Below, one piece after another: positions 26,850 to 36,719 of a DNA stretch of 64,000 nt. Made by a program: the position numbers and the translations under genes. The notes below the pieces were generated by a model. It did not search any database and had not been told where the DNA came from. It worked only from the letters and a program-made list of their open reading frames with translations. Numbering within the stretch: position 1 is the stretch's first letter; every line of letters starts with the position of its first letter. The stretch covers positions 1,860,001 to 1,924,000 of the forward strand of contig NZ_CP053839.1 of NCBI RefSeq assembly GCF_013201625.1, written 5' to 3'. The DNA is from Aliarcobacter lanthieri. Lineage in GTDB: Bacteria; Campylobacterota; Campylobacteria; Campylobacterales; Arcobacteraceae.

Positions 26850-28379
26850 CTATTTTAACAAGTTTTTTGCAAATTCTATAGCCTCATTAGTAACTTTTTC
26901 TCCACTTATCATTCTAGCAATTTCTTCTATTTTTTCATTATCTTTAAGTAGTTTTACTTTTGAAATACCATCTTTTTTATCTACTAAAAAATGTTGATTT
27001 GCACTAGCTGTTAGTTGAATTTGATGTGAAATTGCAAAAATTTGATAACTTGAACTAAGTTTTATTAGAACTTTTGATATTGCATCACTCTCTTTTCCAC
27101 TTAAATTGGCATCTATTTCATCTAAAAATAAAATACCATTCTCACCTATATCAAACTCTACTATTGCACTTAAAAGTGCTAATCTTAGTCTATTATATTC
27201 TCCTGAACTAATAGTTTGTAAAGAAACACCATTTAGTTCAAAAAGTACTTCATCAATTCCATAATGATCTAAATCTTTATTATTAAATATTACTTTAGCA
27301 CTATTTAAATATAGAAATTTTAAATATTCATTTATCTTATCTTCAAGAATTAATACACTATTTTTTCTACTTTTTGATATCTCTTTTGCTAAAGTCAATA
27401 CATATTCTTCTAGTTTTATATATTTTTTTTCTAAATCTTCTTTTTCAAAACTGATATTATTATACTCTTCAAGCTCTTTTTTCTTTTGTTCTTTGTAATC
27501 TAAACACTCTTCTATAGAACCAAATCTTTTTATTAATGATGATATTTTTTCAATTCTTGTTAAAGTTTCTTCAATATTAATATCTTCTAATTCATTTAAA
27601 TTATCTTTTGACTTTTCAATAATATTATTTAACTCATTCATAGTTTCATCAAAAAAGGCTGAATCAATTTCAATTAATTCAAGAAATTCATTTACGCTAT
27701 TTGTAAATTCGAAAATATTACTAGCTTTTTTAACTACTTGTTCTATTTTCTCTTTTTTTGCTAAAGATTTTTTTAATTTATTTAACTCTTCATATTCATC
27801 AATTTTAGGATTTATCTCTTCAATTTTTTGAATTTCAAATTTTGCAAATTCTTTTAAATCTTCAAGATTTTTTTCATCTTCTTTTATTTTATTTAATCTC
27901 TTTTTTATATCTATAAGTTCTTTATAGTTACTATCAAAATTCTCTTTTGTTTTTTTAAATTCATTGCTATTTTGTGAAGACAATCTATCTAAAAATTCTA
28001 TTAAAGTTTCACTTTTAAAATCACTAGTATCTCTTAGACTTAAATATTTTATTAAAGAATTTGATAATTCTTGAAGTGATTTTTTTGATATTGATTGATT
28101 ATTTAAAAAATATCTTGTTTTATCTTTTTTAATACTTTTTATTACAATATCTTCTTCAAAAGATATATCGTATTCATCATTTTTTATTCTTGAATTATTT
28201 AAGTTTACTTCACCAATATCGCTTTTAACATCATTTAGAGCAAATAATGACAATAACTCTTGCATTAAAATAGATTTTCCAGCTCCACTTGGCCCTGTAA
28301 AAATATTTAATCCAGTATTAAACTCTAAATCAACTTCTTTAAAAGATAAACAATTTTTAAAATATACTCTAGTTATCAA
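26850..28379 (-). CDS. recN: DNA repair ATPase RecN
   Basis: SMC-like protein for double-strand break repair. The 509 residues include the Walker A 'GPSGAGKSILMQELLSLF' (about 31-48), a long coiled coil (about 140-370), the ABC signature 'SSGEYNRLRLALLSAIV', Walker B 'ILFLDEIDANLSG' and the switch His in 'AISHQIQL'. A little shorter than E. coli RecN (553). It follows nadK with a single base between stop and start, a linkage also common elsewhere. Confidence 0.93.
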   Translation of the reverse strand: MITRVYFKNCLSFKEVDLEFNTGLNIFTGPSGAGKSILMQELLSLFALNDVKSDIGEVNLNNSRIKNDEYDISFEEDIVIKSIKKDKTRYFLNNQSISKKSLQELSNSLIKYLSLRDTSDFKSETLIEFLDRLSSQNSNEFKKTKENFDSNYKELIDIKKRLNKIKEDEKNLEDLKEFAKFEIQKIEEINPKIDEYEELNKLKKSLAKKEKIEQVVKKASNIFEFTNSVNEFLELIEIDSAFFDETMNELNNIIEKSKDNLNELEDINIEETLTRIEKISSLIKRFGSIEECLDYKEQKKKELEEYNNISFEKEDLEKKYIKLEEYVLTLAKEISKSRKNSVLILEDKINEYLKFLYLNSAKVIFNNKDLDHYGIDEVLFELNGVSLQTISSGEYNRLRLALLSAIVEFDIGENGILFLDEIDANLSGKESDAISKVLIKLSSSYQIFAISHQIQLTASANQHFLVDKKDGISKVKLLKDNEKIEEIARMISGEKVTNEAIEFAKNLLK

Positions 28380-28380
28380 C

Positions 28381-29247
28381 TTAATTTCCCCATCTTAATT
28401 TTTCACTTAAAACTTTAAAAAAATCTCTACTACTTCGATGAAGCATTTTTGCTTTTTTTGTTGCAATTTTTATATTTAGTATCTCATCTTTTTTTAATTC
28501 ATACATTTCTTGTCCATCTACGATAACAACAGCTTCACTACTATTTGGAACTTTGAATTCTATTTCAAAGTCAGCAGGAACAACAATTGGTCTTTGAGTT
28601 AAAGAGTGTGGTGCTATTGGCGTAATTATAAAAGCTTCTGTTAGAGGATATACTATTGGTCCACCAACAGATAAATTATATGCAGTTGAACCACTTGGAG
28701 TTGATACTATTAATCCATCTCCAAAATATGTATTAAAAGCTTTTTTATCAATTTTTGCTTTAACCTTAAGCATTGAAGATAAATTTTTTCGTGATATTAC
28801 AATATCATTAAAGGCCACAAATTTTTTATCTTTAATAGAACCTTCTATTATCATTCTTGAATTAATTTTGTATTTATTAATCATCAAGTCATCTATAAAT
28901 TTTGGAAGTTGTTCCATACTTAAATCTGTTAGAAAACCCAAAGTTCCTAAATTTATACCTAGAACAGGAAGATCATATTTAAAAGCTTTTCTTACAACTC
29001 CTAAAAGTGTTCCATCTCCACCAACACTTATTAGAAAATCTACATTTTTACATAAATCTTCAAAGTTTATTCCATTTCTTCCTATCATAACAGCAGAGTT
29101 GTCTTCTAAAATTAAAGATATCTCTTTTTTTAAAAATAGTTCTTCTATCTTTTCATAAACCTCTTTTAATTCAGGGCTTTCTGGTCTTAGAACAACGCCA
29201 ATTTTTTCAATTTTATCTAATCTTTTACAACTTTTTTCTAATCTCAA
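28381..29247 (-). CDS. nadK: NAD kinase
   Basis: Makes NADP from NAD and ATP. The 288-residue protein has the family GGDGT motif (FLISVGGDGTLLGVV, about residues 90-104), 'LGINLGTLGFLTDL', and the NAD-binding 'DGLIVSTPSGSTAYNLSVGGPIVYP'. The start is a TTG at 29247, with a weak AGG site upstream; no nearby ATG fits the family N-terminus. Upstream of recN in one transcription unit. Confidence 0.93.
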   Translation of the reverse strand: MRLEKSCKRLDKIEKIGVVLRPESPELKEVYEKIEELFLKKEISLILEDNSAVMIGRNGINFEDLCKNVDFLISVGGDGTLLGVVRKAFKYDLPVLGINLGTLGFLTDLSMEQLPKFIDDLMINKYKINSRMIIEGSIKDKKFVAFNDIVISRKNLSSMLKVKAKIDKKAFNTYFGDGLIVSTPSGSTAYNLSVGGPIVYPLTEAFIITPIAPHSLTQRPIVVPADFEIEFKVPNSSEAVVIVDGQEMYELKKDEILNIKIATKKAKMLHRSSRDFFKVLSEKLRWGN

Positions 29248-29315
29248 TTTTATAACCTAAATTAATTTTATATAAATAATATCTAATTTTAGTCAATTAC
29301 TCATATAAAACTAAT

Positions 29316-29350
29316 AAAAAAAGGGATATGCAAAAGCATATCCCTTTTTT
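29316..29350 (-). terminator. Rho-independent terminator of the str operon
   Basis: GGGATATGC (29323-29331) pairs perfectly with GCATATCCC (29336-29344) around an AAAA loop, with an A-run before and a T-run after, so it could act in both directions. It follows the fusA stop and precedes nadK. One of the clearest terminators in the window. Confidence 0.92.
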
Positions 29351-29367
29351 ATAAAAAGAATTACATA

Positions 29368-31476
29368 TTATCCGTTTCTTTTTTTCATAATTTCTTCAGA
29401 AACATTTCTAGGTACTTCTTGGTAAGAATCAAATAACATAGAATATGTTGCTCTACCTTGAGACATAGATCTTAAATCTGTTGAATATCCAAAAAGTTCA
29501 GAAAGTGGAATCATTGCAGTAACAAGTTTAATACCTGCTCTGTCATCCATAGAGTTAACTTGTCCTCTTCTTTTATTACAATCTCCAATAACGTCTCCCA
29601 TGTACTCTTCTGGAGTCTCAATTTCAACTTTCATCATTGGCTCTAATAATACTGCACCAGCAGCTGCACTTCTACAACCTTGTTTAAATCCCATTGAAGC
29701 AGCAAGTTTAAATGCCATTTCAGAAGAATCCACTTCGTGGTAGCTTCCATCATATAATGTAACTTCAATATCAACCATTGGATAACCAGCTAAGATTCCT
29801 CCTAGCATTGCTTCCGCACAACCTTTTTCAACTGCAGGAACATACTCTTTTGGTACAACTCCACCTTTGATTTCATTGTTAAATTTAAATGTTGGTTCAC
29901 TTCCAGCAGGTAATGGTTTAATTTCTAAATATACATGTCCATATTGACCTTTACCACCTGATTGTTTTGCATATTTATACTCTTGTTTAACAGCATTTCT
30001 AATAGTTTCTCTATATGCAACTTGAGGAGCACCAACTTCTGCTTCTACTTTAAATTCTCTTTTCATTCTATCTACAAGAATTTCAAGGTGTAATTCACCC
30101 ATTCCTGAAATAATAGTTTGTCCAGATTCTTCATCTGTATTTACTCTAAATGAAGGATCTTCTTCAGCTAATTTTCCTAAAGCAATACCCATTTTTTCTT
30201 GATCTGCTTTTGTTTTTGGTTCAACAGCAACAGATATAACTGGATCCGGGAAATCCATTCTTTCTAAGATAACTGGATCTTTTTCACTTGCTAGTGTATC
30301 ACCTGTAATTGTATCTTTAAGACCAACAACTGCACCAATTTCTCCAGCATAAAGCTCTTTAATCTCTTCTCTTGAGTTTGAGTGCATTTTAAGTAATCTT
30401 CCGATTCTCTCTTTTTTCATTTTAGTTGAATTTAATACATAAGTTCCAGATTCTAAAACTCCTCTATAAACTCTTGTAAATGTTAATTGTCCAACAAATG
30501 GATCAGTCATAATTTTAAATGCTAAAGCAGCTACTTCACCTTTATCAGTTGAAGGAACTACAACAGGCTCACCATCTTGAGTTTCACCTTTAATATCAGC
30601 AACTTCTGTTGGAGATGGTAAATACATAGCAACTGCATCAAGAAGTGGTTGAATACCTTTATTTTTAAATGATGTTCCACAAACCATTGGAGTAATTTCC
30701 ATAGCTAAACATCTTTTTTTAATTCCTTCAACTATCTCTTCTTCTGTTAATTCTTCACCACCAAGATATTTATCCATTAGCTCATCACTTGATTCAGCAG
30801 CAGCTTCAACAAGTTTTTCTCTATATTCATTTGCAACATCAACTAAATCAGCTGGAATATCTTCAATTTTATACATCTCTCCAGCTTGTGCATCAAGTGT
30901 ATAAGTGTATGATTTCATTTTTACTAAATCAACCATTCCTCTAAATTGGTCTTCTGCACCAATTGGAATTTGAAGAGGAACTGGATTAGCTTTTAATCTA
31001 TCTCTTACTTGGTTCATAACATTAAGGAAGTTAGCTCCAGTTCTATCCATTTTATTTACATAAATAATTCTTGGAACTCCATATTTATTTGCTTGTCTCC
31101 AAACAGTTTCTGATTGTGGTTGAACTCCACCAACTGAACAAAATACAGCAACAGCACCATCAAGAACTCTCATTGATCTTTCAACTTCAATAGTAAAGTC
31201 AACGTGACCCGGAGTGTCAATAATATTTATTTGTAATTGTTCATTTGTTTTTGGGTGATTCCAGAAACAAGTAGTTGCAGCAGAAGTAATTGTAATACCT
31301 CTTTCTTGCTCTTGCTCCATCCAGTCCATTGTTGCTGTACCTTCATGAGTCTCACCAATTTTATGAGAAATTCCTGTATAAAAAAGAATTCTTTCAGTAC
31401 TTGTAGTTTTTCCTGCATCAATATGTGCAGCAATACCAATATTTCTAACTCTATTTAACGGTACTTTTCTTGCCAT
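29368..31476 (-). CDS. fusA: Elongation factor G
   Basis: GTPase that moves tRNA and mRNA through the ribosome. The 702-residue protein has the P-loop [19 protein letters not shown], switch II '[21 protein letters not shown]', '[10 protein letters not shown]', and domains II-V ([47 protein letters not shown]). Last gene of rpsL-rpsG-fusA; tuf does not follow, and a strong terminator lies after it. Confidence 0.97.
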   Translation of the reverse strand: MARKVPLNRVRNIGIAAHIDAGKTTSTERILFYTGISHKIGETHEGTATMDWMEQEQERGITITSAATTCFWNHPKTNEQLQINIIDTPGHVDFTIEVERSMRVLDGAVAVFCSVGGVQPQSETVWRQANKYGVPRIIYVNKMDRTGANFLNVMNQVRDRLKANPVPLQIPIGAEDQFRGMVDLVKMKSYTYTLDAQAGEMYKIEDIPADLVDVANEYREKLVEAAAESSDELMDKYLGGEELTEEEIVEGIKKRCLAMEITPMVCGTSFKNKGIQPLLDAVAMYLPSPTEVADIKGETQDGEPVVVPSTDKGEVAALAFKIMTDPFVGQLTFTRVYRGVLESGTYVLNSTKMKKERIGRLLKMHSNSREEIKELYAGEIGAVVGLKDTITGDTLASEKDPVILERMDFPDPVISVAVEPKTKADQEKMGIALGKLAEEDPSFRVNTDEESGQTIISGMGELHLEILVDRMKREFKVEAEVGAPQVAYRETIRNAVKQEYKYAKQSGGKGQYGHVYLEIKPLPAGSEPTFKFNNEIKGGVVPKEYVPAVEKGCAEAMLGGILAGYPMVDIEVTLYDGSYHEVDSSEMAFKLAASMGFKQGCRSAAAGAVLLEPMMKVEIETPEEYMGDVIGDCNKRRGQVNSMDDRAGIKLVTAMIPLSELFGYSTDLRSMSQGRATYSMLFDSYQEVPRNVSEEIMKKRNG

Positions 31477-31485
31477 AATTTTATC

Positions 31486-31956
<471 letters not shown>

Positions 31957-31968
31957 CTATCCTTCTAC

Positions 31969-32349
31969 TTATTTTTTATCTTTTGGTCTTTTTGTACCAT
32001 ATTTAGATCTAGATACAGTTCTGTTATTTACTCCAGCCGAATCTAACGCACCTCTTACAATGTGGTATTTAACCCCAGGTAAATCCTTAACTCTTCCCCC
32101 TCTTACTAGAACAATTGAGTGTTCTTGAAGATTGTGCCCTTCTCCACCGATATATGAAATAACTTCAAATCCTGTAGTTAATCTAACTTTTGCAACTTTT
32201 CTTAAAGCTGAGTTAGGTTTTTTAGGAGTTGTTGTATATACTCTTGTACACACACCTCTTCTTTGAGGACAATTTTTTAAAGCTGGTGATTTTGATTTTT
32301 TAATCACTTTTTTTCGCTCATTTCTTACAAGCTGATTAATTGTAGGCAT
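31969..32349 (-). CDS. rpsL: 30S ribosomal protein S12
   Basis: S12 sits at the decoding centre. The 126-residue protein has '[20 protein letters not shown]' and '[26 protein letters not shown]'. The lysines matching E. coli Lys43 and Lys88, the usual sites of streptomycin resistance changes, are unchanged. First gene of the str operon, with a leader of about 120 bases carrying two hairpins. Confidence 0.97.
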   Translation of the reverse strand: MPTINQLVRNERKKVIKKSKSPALKNCPQRRGVCTRVYTTTPKKPNSALRKVAKVRLTTGFEVISYIGGEGHNLQEHSIVLVRGGRVKDLPGVKYHIVRGALDSAGVNNRTVSRSKYGTKRPKDKK

Positions 32350-32374
32350 TTCTTTCCTTTATAAAATTTGGTTT

Positions 32375-32426
32375 GAGTAGTTATAGCCCCACTCATGCTT
32401 CTCGTAATCTTCAAAATATTTTGAAG
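32375..32426 (-). promoter_or_regulatory. Structured leader of the str operon
   Basis: Two hairpins lie in the transcribed leader. The distal one is an 18-base perfect palindrome, CTTCAAAATATTTTGAAG (32409-32426). The one nearer rpsL pairs GAGTAG (32375-32380) with CCACTC (32389-32394), 6 bp with one G-U, around an 8-base loop. Leaders of ribosomal operons often carry a protein-binding mimic; S7 or S12 autoregulation would fit, but this is inference. Confidence 0.45.
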
Positions 32427-32476
32427 CGATACTACCATTCTAGGAAACGATTTAATGTTTTCTAAAAAAGTTTTGG

Positions 32477-32482
32477 ATTATA
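32477..32482 (-). promoter_or_regulatory. -10 box of the rpsL-rpsG-fusA operon
   Basis: GGTATAATCC on the minus strand; TATAAT at 32477-32482, about 128 bases before rpsL. T/A-rich sequence lies upstream. The plus-strand hydrolase gene starts 78 bases away on the other side. Confidence 0.6.
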
Positions 32483-32560
32483 CCTAAAAATATTTAAATA
32501 AAGCTTATTAATATACTTTTAACTCTTTTTTAATAAAATCTCACAAGTAAAAGGATTTAT

Positions 32561-33319
32561 ATGGAAATTTTAGGCTATAAACAAATTGGAAATGGTAAAA
32601 ACAATATAATATTTTTACATGAATTATTTGGAGATTGTACAAACTATGAAGCTATTTTTCCTTTTTTAGACAAAGAAAAATTTAGCTATTTTTTTGTAGA
32701 TTTAAGAGGTTATGGTTTATCTAAAGATATTTTAGGAAAATACAATTTAGAAGAAGCTATAAATGATATTTCAAATTTAATATCATATTTAAAAATAGAA
32801 AAATATATTTTAATAGCTCATTCAATGTCGACTATGATTGCTCAACATCTAGCTTCAAAAGATAATAAATTAAAACAACTTATTTTAATAACTCCAATTA
32901 GTTATAAAGGAGTAAAGAGTACACCAAAGGCTAAAGAAAATTTACTTTTCCAAATGGAAAAGGACGATCAGAAATTAAAAGAAATTGTAGAACAATCAAG
33001 TAAAAGATATAATTCAACTTGGAAAAACTATCGTATAAACTTAGCTTTAAACTGCTCAAGATTAAAAGCAAAATTAGGATATATGAGTATGTATCTAAAT
33101 ATAAATTTTGAAAAAAGTCAAGAATTAAATATTAATATTCCTATAAAAATAATAACAGGGAAATATGATTTCCCTGTTTTTTCTAAAAATGAAGTAAGTA
33201 AATATTTTCAAGAATTTAGTAATATTGAAATAGTAGAATGTGAAGAGGCTGGACACTATCCAATGATTGAATGCCCTATATTTTTTGCTTCAAAAATAGA
33301 ATCTTGGTCTAATTTTTAA
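32561..33319 (+). CDS. Alpha/beta hydrolase
   Basis: A 252-residue cytosolic alpha/beta-hydrolase. Seen: oxyanion region 'NIIFLHELFGDCTNYEAIFPFL', nucleophile elbow 'YILIAHSMSTMIAQHLA' with Ser88, acid Asp203 in GKYDFPVF, and His232 in EEAGHYPMIE, so the triad is complete. The elbow is A-H-S-M-S rather than G-x-S-x-G, as in some relatives. The substrate is unknown. The ATG has AAGGA upstream. An intrinsic-terminator-like hairpin lies inside the 3' part of the gene at 33155-33183. The gene precedes an MFS transporter by 50 bases and may be cotranscribed. Confidence 0.8.
   Translation: MEILGYKQIGNGKNNIIFLHELFGDCTNYEAIFPFLDKEKFSYFFVDLRGYGLSKDILGKYNLEEAINDISNLISYLKIEKYILIAHSMSTMIAQHLASKDNKLKQLILITPISYKGVKSTPKAKENLLFQMEKDDQKLKEIVEQSSKRYNSTWKNYRINLALNCSRLKAKLGYMSMYLNINFEKSQELNINIPIKIITGKYDFPVFSKNEVSKYFQEFSNIEIVECEEAGHYPMIECPIFFASKIESWSNF
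33155..33183 (+). terminator. Terminator-like hairpin inside the hydrolase gene
   Basis: ACAGGGAAAT (33155-33164) pairs perfectly with ATTTCCCTGT (33168-33177) around a 3-base loop and is followed at once by six Ts and a C. It has the full form of an intrinsic terminator yet lies in frame about 140 bases before the stop, spanning codons for Thr-Gly-Lys-Tyr-Asp-Phe-Pro-Val-Phe, including the catalytic Asp. Confidence 0.6.
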
Positions 33320-33369
33320 ATCTTTTTTGTATAGAATTCCAAACAAAACTTAAAAAAGGTAAATAATTT

Positions 33370-34524
33370 ATGACCAAACAAACATTTCCTTTAGCATTAG
33401 GTGGACTTGCTATTGGAACAACAGAATTTATTATCATGGGACTTTTACCAGATGTTGCAAAAGATTTAGGAGTGTCTATTCCAGTGGCTGGGCATTTAAT
33501 TTCTGCTTATGCTTTTGGAGTTGTTGTAGGAGCACCCATACTTGTAGCACTTAGTTCTAAATTCCCACCAAAAAATATTTTAATAGTATATATGATCTTA
33601 TTTACACTGTTTAATGCTTTAGCAATAATTACACCAGATTATAATACTTTACTTATGTCAAGATTTTTTGCTGGACTTCCTCATGGAGCATTTTTTGGTG
33701 TAGGAACAATAGTTGCAATAAAATTAGCAAAGAAAGGTAAAGAAGCACAAGCTGTCTCATCCATGTTTACAGGATTAACAGTAGCTATTTTACTTATGGT
33801 TCCTTTTGTAACTTATATAGGACATCATTTTCATTGGAGATATGCTTTTGGGATAGTTTCTTTATTAGGTGCTTTAACAATCTTATTTTTATACATTTAT
33901 ATGCCAAAACTAAAATCTTTAAAGACTGTAACATTTAAAGAAGAAATAGAATTTTTTCTAACAATTAAAGCTTGGCATATTATTTTAATAGTTGCTATTG
34001 GATTTGGTGGATTATTTGCTTGGTTTAGTTATATCGCACCACTTTTAATTAATATATCAAATTTTGATCCTAGTAATATTTCTTATTTAATGATCGTTGC
34101 AGGGGCAGGAATGGTTTTAGGTAATATTTTAGGTGGATATTTAGCAGATAAAAAAAATCCTATAAAAGTTGCTATTTATCTTTTAAGTTCAATGGTATTT
34201 TTTCTAATTTTAGTATTCTTTTTATCTGAAAATAAAATTTTATCAGTAGCCTTAACATTTATTTGTGGTGTTTTTGCAATGAGTGTTGGAACTCCAATAA
34301 ATATGGTTATGGTTAAAAGTGCAAAAAATTCTGAAATGTTAGGAGCTGCTTTTATGCAAGCTGCTTTTAATGTTGCAAATTCATTGGGTGCTTTATTTGG
34401 AGGTTTTCCACTATTATTTGGACTAGATTATAACTATCCAGCTTTGGTGGGAGCGTGTATGGCTACTATTGGAGTCATTTTAACTTTTACTTTTTATAAA
34501 AAATATAAAAAAGAGGTATTTTAA
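33370..34524 (+). CDS. MFS transporter, DHA1 type (AraJ/YdhP-like)
   Basis: A 384-residue major facilitator with about 12 membrane segments. The first half carries 'LALGGLAIGTTEFIIMGLLPDVAKDLGVSIPVAGHLISAYAFGVVVGAPIL', a pattern of the DHA1 drug or sugar efflux group, with the 'RFFAGLPHGAFFGVG' loop between segments 4 and 5. It probably exports drugs or sugars using the proton gradient; the substrate cannot be told. The ribosome site (AAGGT) is rather far from the ATG. It ends in a hairpin shared with the convergent TonB receptor. Confidence 0.85.
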   Translation: MTKQTFPLALGGLAIGTTEFIIMGLLPDVAKDLGVSIPVAGHLISAYAFGVVVGAPILVALSSKFPPKNILIVYMILFTLFNALAIITPDYNTLLMSRFFAGLPHGAFFGVGTIVAIKLAKKGKEAQAVSSMFTGLTVAILLMVPFVTYIGHHFHWRYAFGIVSLLGALTILFLYIYMPKLKSLKTVTFKEEIEFFLTIKAWHIILIVAIGFGGLFAWFSYIAPLLINISNFDPSNISYLMIVAGAGMVLGNILGGYLADKKNPIKVAIYLLSSMVFFLILVFFLSENKILSVALTFICGVFAMSVGTPINMVMVKSAKNSEMLGAAFMQAAFNVANSLGALFGGFPLLFGLDYNYPALVGACMATIGVILTFTFYKKYKKEVF

Positions 34525-34535
34525 ACCTCCTTTTT
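34508..34535. terminator. Bidirectional terminator between MFS and TonB receptor genes
   Basis: GAGGT (34513-34517) pairs with ACCTC (34525-34529), flanked by an A-run before and a T-run after, between two convergent genes. Works in either direction by symmetry; the plus-strand stop codon is in the loop. Confidence 0.65.
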
Positions 34536-34536
34536 A

Positions 34537-36633
34537 TTAAAACTTAACTCTAACTCCAGCAAAATAATATGTTCCTTCATTTGCACCTAAAATATCATCA
34601 ACTTTTTCATTAAAAATATTATTAACTCCACCATAAATATTAAAATTTTTATTAATATTATAATCCATACTTAAATCAACTAAAGTTTGGTCATTAGTTT
34701 TTTTATAAGTTGTACTTGTACCAATAGTTTCTGTATAGTCCTGTTTTCCAATATATCTTAAAGATGGTGTAATATTCATATCTTTAATTGGTTGATAAGA
34801 TAAACTAAGCATTACTACACTATTAGGATTAAAATCTAAATCTTTTTTAGTAGTTTTATCTTCTGTATCTAAAAATGTATAATTAAAAGTTGTTGATAAA
34901 TTACTCAAAATATCATAAGATAAATTTAACTCTAAGCCTTTTGTTTCAGCTTTATCAATATTTACAAAAGTATTTACTCCATTTGTTTTCTTTTCTGAAA
35001 TTCTATCATTGATTTTATTTAAAAATAATGCAACATCATAAGAAAAATCAGCATTTCTTCCACCCAATCCTATTTCATAAGTATTTGTAAACTCTGGTTT
35101 TAAATCATATCCCATAACCAAAGCTCCTCTATTTGGACCATTTGGAGTATTCTTATTGATATATAATTCCCTTAAATCAGGTGCTCTATATCCTTGTGCA
35201 AATAAGATTCTTGTATTTAGTAAATTTGAAAATTTATTAGTAAAACCTACTTTAAATGTAGCTTTACTATCAGCATTTGAAATATCATCATATCTAGCTC
35301 CAATAATTGCACTTAAACTATCTGTTATTTGCCATTCATCTTGTAAATATACAGACTTATTATCTACATTTTTTTTATCAAATCCATTTCCCTCACTAAA
35401 AACAGTAGCTTCTCTTTTTTCTTCTCTATACTCTGTTCCAGCAACAAAGAGATGATTCTCATTTAAAGCATAAGTTAGCATAGCTTCATAACTATTCACA
35501 TCTACGTCTGCATCCATTCCATTACTTGCCGAATCATTCTCTGATGTATATCCCATCTCCTTATAGTAAATAGCTGTTGTTATATTTCTTTTTTTATATT
35601 TTGATTTATATGCTTTTAATTTTAAAGATAAATCTTGAGTTATAGCTGTATCAAAATCCAATCCTAAATCAAGTCTTTTATTTTTATCATTTGAGTTTAC
35701 AGGTATATTAAATATCGGTATTGAGTTTCCATTTGGTAATTTTGCAGGATGAAAGAAACCAATATAAGAACCATCTCTATCTTCTTTAAAATAATTAAAA
35801 TCAAATCCTACTTTAGTATTAGAAGTAAAATCATAATCAAATCTTCCACCAACAGTTGATATTTCACTATCTTCTCTATATGTTACATTTTGAACATATG
35901 TATCACTTAATTGTTTTAAACTTGGAGGAACGCCATTTGGTGGCATACCAGTTGTACCACTAGGTTTTAATTTATTTGGACCAACACCTACATTTGCAAC
36001 TTCTTTTTGTGTATATGGAGTTGTATTTGTCTGATTTGCATAAAGAGAATATCCAAATTTATCTTTTTTACCTAAAACAGAAAATGAAGCATTTTTATTT
36101 TTAGCATCACCATCTTTATTTTGTCCATATCGTACATTTAAATCTATTTGTGGAGTATCTGTTGGCTTTTTAGTAATTATATTTATAACTCCACCAGTTG
36201 CATCTGCACCATAAAGTGAGGACATAGGACCTTTTACAATTTCTATTCTTTCAATTGTACTAGCAGGAATTCTATCTAAATCATAAGGATTTTTTACTTC
36301 CCCTGCTAATCTTCTACCATCTAATAAAAATAAAGTCCCATTTGCACTCATTCCACGAATAGAGATTGATGATTTTGATTTTGAACTAGCACTGGGGAAT
36401 GTCCCATATTGGACATTTAATCCAGCTGTTTTATTTATAATGTCTTTTAGTGATTCTGCTCCCATTTTCTCAATTTCTTCTTGAGATACAACTATAACAG
36501 AAGCACTAACTCCATCTATATTTTTTTGTGTTTTTGTTGCTGTTGTAACCAAAACCTCATCTAGTTTTGTTTCAGCAAAAACATTTGTTACCAAGCCCAT
36601 AGCAACAACACTCGATAAAACTATCTTATTCAT
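34537..36633 (-). CDS. TonB-dependent outer-membrane receptor (CirA/FepA-like)
   Basis: A 698-residue outer-membrane gated channel. It has a Sec signal peptide (residues 1-20, cut after VFA), a TonB-box-like DEVLVTT (about 25-31), the plug domain (SASVIVVSQEEIEKMGAESLKDII... ISIRGMSANGTLFLLDGRRL... RIEIVKGPMSSLYGADATGGVINIITKK) and a 22-strand barrel ending in 'YYFAGVRVKF' with terminal Phe. The plug is most like CirA/catecholate receptors. An operator-like repeat shared with the ABC operon upstream lies before its promoter, so it is probably the outer-membrane part of the same uptake route. The ligand is unknown. Confidence 0.9.
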   Translation of the reverse strand: MNKIVLSSVVAMGLVTNVFAETKLDEVLVTTATKTQKNIDGVSASVIVVSQEEIEKMGAESLKDIINKTAGLNVQYGTFPSASSKSKSSISIRGMSANGTLFLLDGRRLAGEVKNPYDLDRIPASTIERIEIVKGPMSSLYGADATGGVINIITKKPTDTPQIDLNVRYGQNKDGDAKNKNASFSVLGKKDKFGYSLYANQTNTTPYTQKEVANVGVGPNKLKPSGTTGMPPNGVPPSLKQLSDTYVQNVTYREDSEISTVGGRFDYDFTSNTKVGFDFNYFKEDRDGSYIGFFHPAKLPNGNSIPIFNIPVNSNDKNKRLDLGLDFDTAITQDLSLKLKAYKSKYKKRNITTAIYYKEMGYTSENDSASNGMDADVDVNSYEAMLTYALNENHLFVAGTEYREEKREATVFSEGNGFDKKNVDNKSVYLQDEWQITDSLSAIIGARYDDISNADSKATFKVGFTNKFSNLLNTRILFAQGYRAPDLRELYINKNTPNGPNRGALVMGYDLKPEFTNTYEIGLGGRNADFSYDVALFLNKINDRISEKKTNGVNTFVNIDKAETKGLELNLSYDILSNLSTTFNYTFLDTEDKTTKKDLDFNPNSVVMLSLSYQPIKDMNITPSLRYIGKQDYTETIGTSTTYKKTNDQTLVDLSMDYNINKNFNIYGGVNNIFNEKVDDILGANEGTYYFAGVRVKF

Positions 36634-36664
36634 TCTTATTCCTTTTAATATATTAAGAATGAAT

Positions 36665-36670
36665 ATTATA
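36665..36670 (-). promoter_or_regulatory. -10 box of the TonB receptor gene
   Basis: TATAAT on the minus strand, about 32 bases before the ATG at 36633, in the 86-bp gap after the binding-protein gene. The inverted repeat at 36692-36707 lies 21 bases upstream, overlapping where a -35 would be. Confidence 0.5.
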
Positions 36671-36691
36671 ATATAAAAATAAATAATTTCT

Positions 36692-36707
36692 ATTGACTAA
36701 AATCAAT
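36692..36707 (-). promoter_or_regulatory. Operator-like inverted repeat, copy 1
   Basis: ATTGACTAAAATCAAT: arms ATTGA/TCAAT around a 6-base spacer. The copy at 40481-40496 in front of the ABC operon agrees at TTGAC-(T/C)-AA-(A/T)-ATCAA, 12 of 14 positions. Both lie about 20 bases upstream of a -10 box. The binding protein is unknown; the adjacent OmpR-type regulator is a candidate. Confidence 0.5.
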
Positions 36708-36719
36708 AAATCTTATGAT

